A stretch of 64,000 nt of DNA from Pseudomonadota bacterium. Its GTDB lineage: Bacteria > Pseudomonadota > Gammaproteobacteria > Xanthomonadales > Rhodanobacteraceae. Both the position numbers and the translations under genes were made by a program. Position 1 is the stretch's first letter. Each line of letters opens with the position of its first letter. Below are positions 63,772 through 64,000 of the stretch, piece after piece. The stretch is taken from the NCBI GenBank assembly GCA_023388255.1, contig JAEWGO010000013.1, forward strand, positions 1 through 64,000, written 5' to 3'. The notes below the pieces were generated by a model. The model was not told the DNA's origin and ran no database searches. It worked only from the letters and a program-made list of their open reading frames with translations.

Positions 63772-64000
63772 ATGCCATTCAAGCGAATGACGGCCTTGTT
63801 TTTGCTCGCTTTTCTGGCAATTCCCTGTGCTTCCGTGGTAGCTGCACCGCTCACCGGCATCGATATACGAGCATGGGAAACCGGCTCCGGTTCGCCGGCC
63901 GCGATACCGCTTTCGGGTACGTTGCTGACCTCCGTCGTTGCACCCGCCGCCGGCGTACCGGCCATCGCCGACACCGCTCCCGAAGCCCCCGCGACCGCGC
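63772..64000 (+). CDS. Start of a secreted protein gene, cut by the window end
   Basis: ATG 63772 is preceded by GGGGAACC. A clear signal peptide (FKRMTALFLLAFLAIPCASVVAAP) is followed by PLTGIDIRAWETGSGSPAAIP and an Ala/Pro/Thr-rich stretch to the edge. The visible 76 residues use more A/T in third positions than the neighbours. Family unknown because the rest lies outside. Confidence 0.75.
   Translation, partial: MPFKRMTALFLLAFLAIPCASVVAAPLTGIDIRAWETGSGSPAAIPLSGTLLTSVVAPAAGVPAIADTAPEAPATA

Noticed and set aside
1..64000. tRNA genes, rRNA genes, insertion sequences, phage genes
   Set aside because: No cloverleaf with TTCGA-type loop, no ribosomal sequence, and no transposase, integrase or phage structural protein were recognised.

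Overview
The window is GC-rich (roughly two-thirds G+C by eye) and densely coding. Its housekeeping genes (class I fumarase, MetF, IlvE, RimK with its zinc protease, AceE of the homodimeric E1 type, MaeB, RsgA, AlaA) are typical of the Gammaproteobacteria. The many secreted repeat proteins, the BlaI plus M56/TonB pair, an orphan MacB-like permease and an ECF sigma factor with Ser/Thr kinase point to the Lysobacterales (Xanthomonadales), most likely a Rhodanobacteraceae member of the Dokdonella kind. That placement is inference from gene content, not from a search.

Layout. 1-6194: end of fumarase, an orphan ABC permease, metF behind an AT-rich palindrome, a small secreted protein, and ilvE. 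6200-8375: a REP-like palindrome and two exported proteins, one a beta-helix protein and one an Ig-like protein with an IPTL-CTERM-like tail. 8815-10792: a two-component system, followed by a 490-base gap that may hold a small RNA. 11280-18570: BlaI with an M56/TonB sensor, a small secreted protein, then mscS - zinc protease - rimK on the minus strand. 18640-22445: aceE coupled to a lipoprotein phosphoesterase. 22727-39532: a secretion-rich block with a GH18 protein, an 8.7-kb DUF11-repeat surface protein containing seven tandem 375-bp units, an orphan response regulator, a two-domain secreted protein and an FG-GAP beta-propeller protein. 39718-43084: maeB and a regulator. 43231-51303: the accessory locus of most interest. 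51735-64000: M20 hydrolase, a QEGLA/MATCAP-type peptidase, another beta-helix protein, a diguanylate cyclase, an unusual SDR, rsgA, alaA with a GDSL esterase, a class V aminotransferase and the start of one more secreted protein.

The standout locus (43231-51303) has two paralogous exported proteins that carry the conserved blocks of insecticidal delta-endotoxin (Cry) domain I. They are interleaved with an ECF sigma factor and a membrane Ser/Thr kinase with TPR-like repeats. In relatives, such sigma-kinase pairs switch on weapons against predatory amoebae, so I infer a kinase-controlled pore-toxin system against a eukaryote. A second recurring signal is a short I-F-x-x-G-F-(E/D) motif in five separate exported proteins, at the N end, in the middle or at the C end. 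Several genes have a -10 element so close to the start codon that leaderless transcripts are likely.

No tRNA, rRNA, CRISPR array, insertion sequence or phage gene was recognised.
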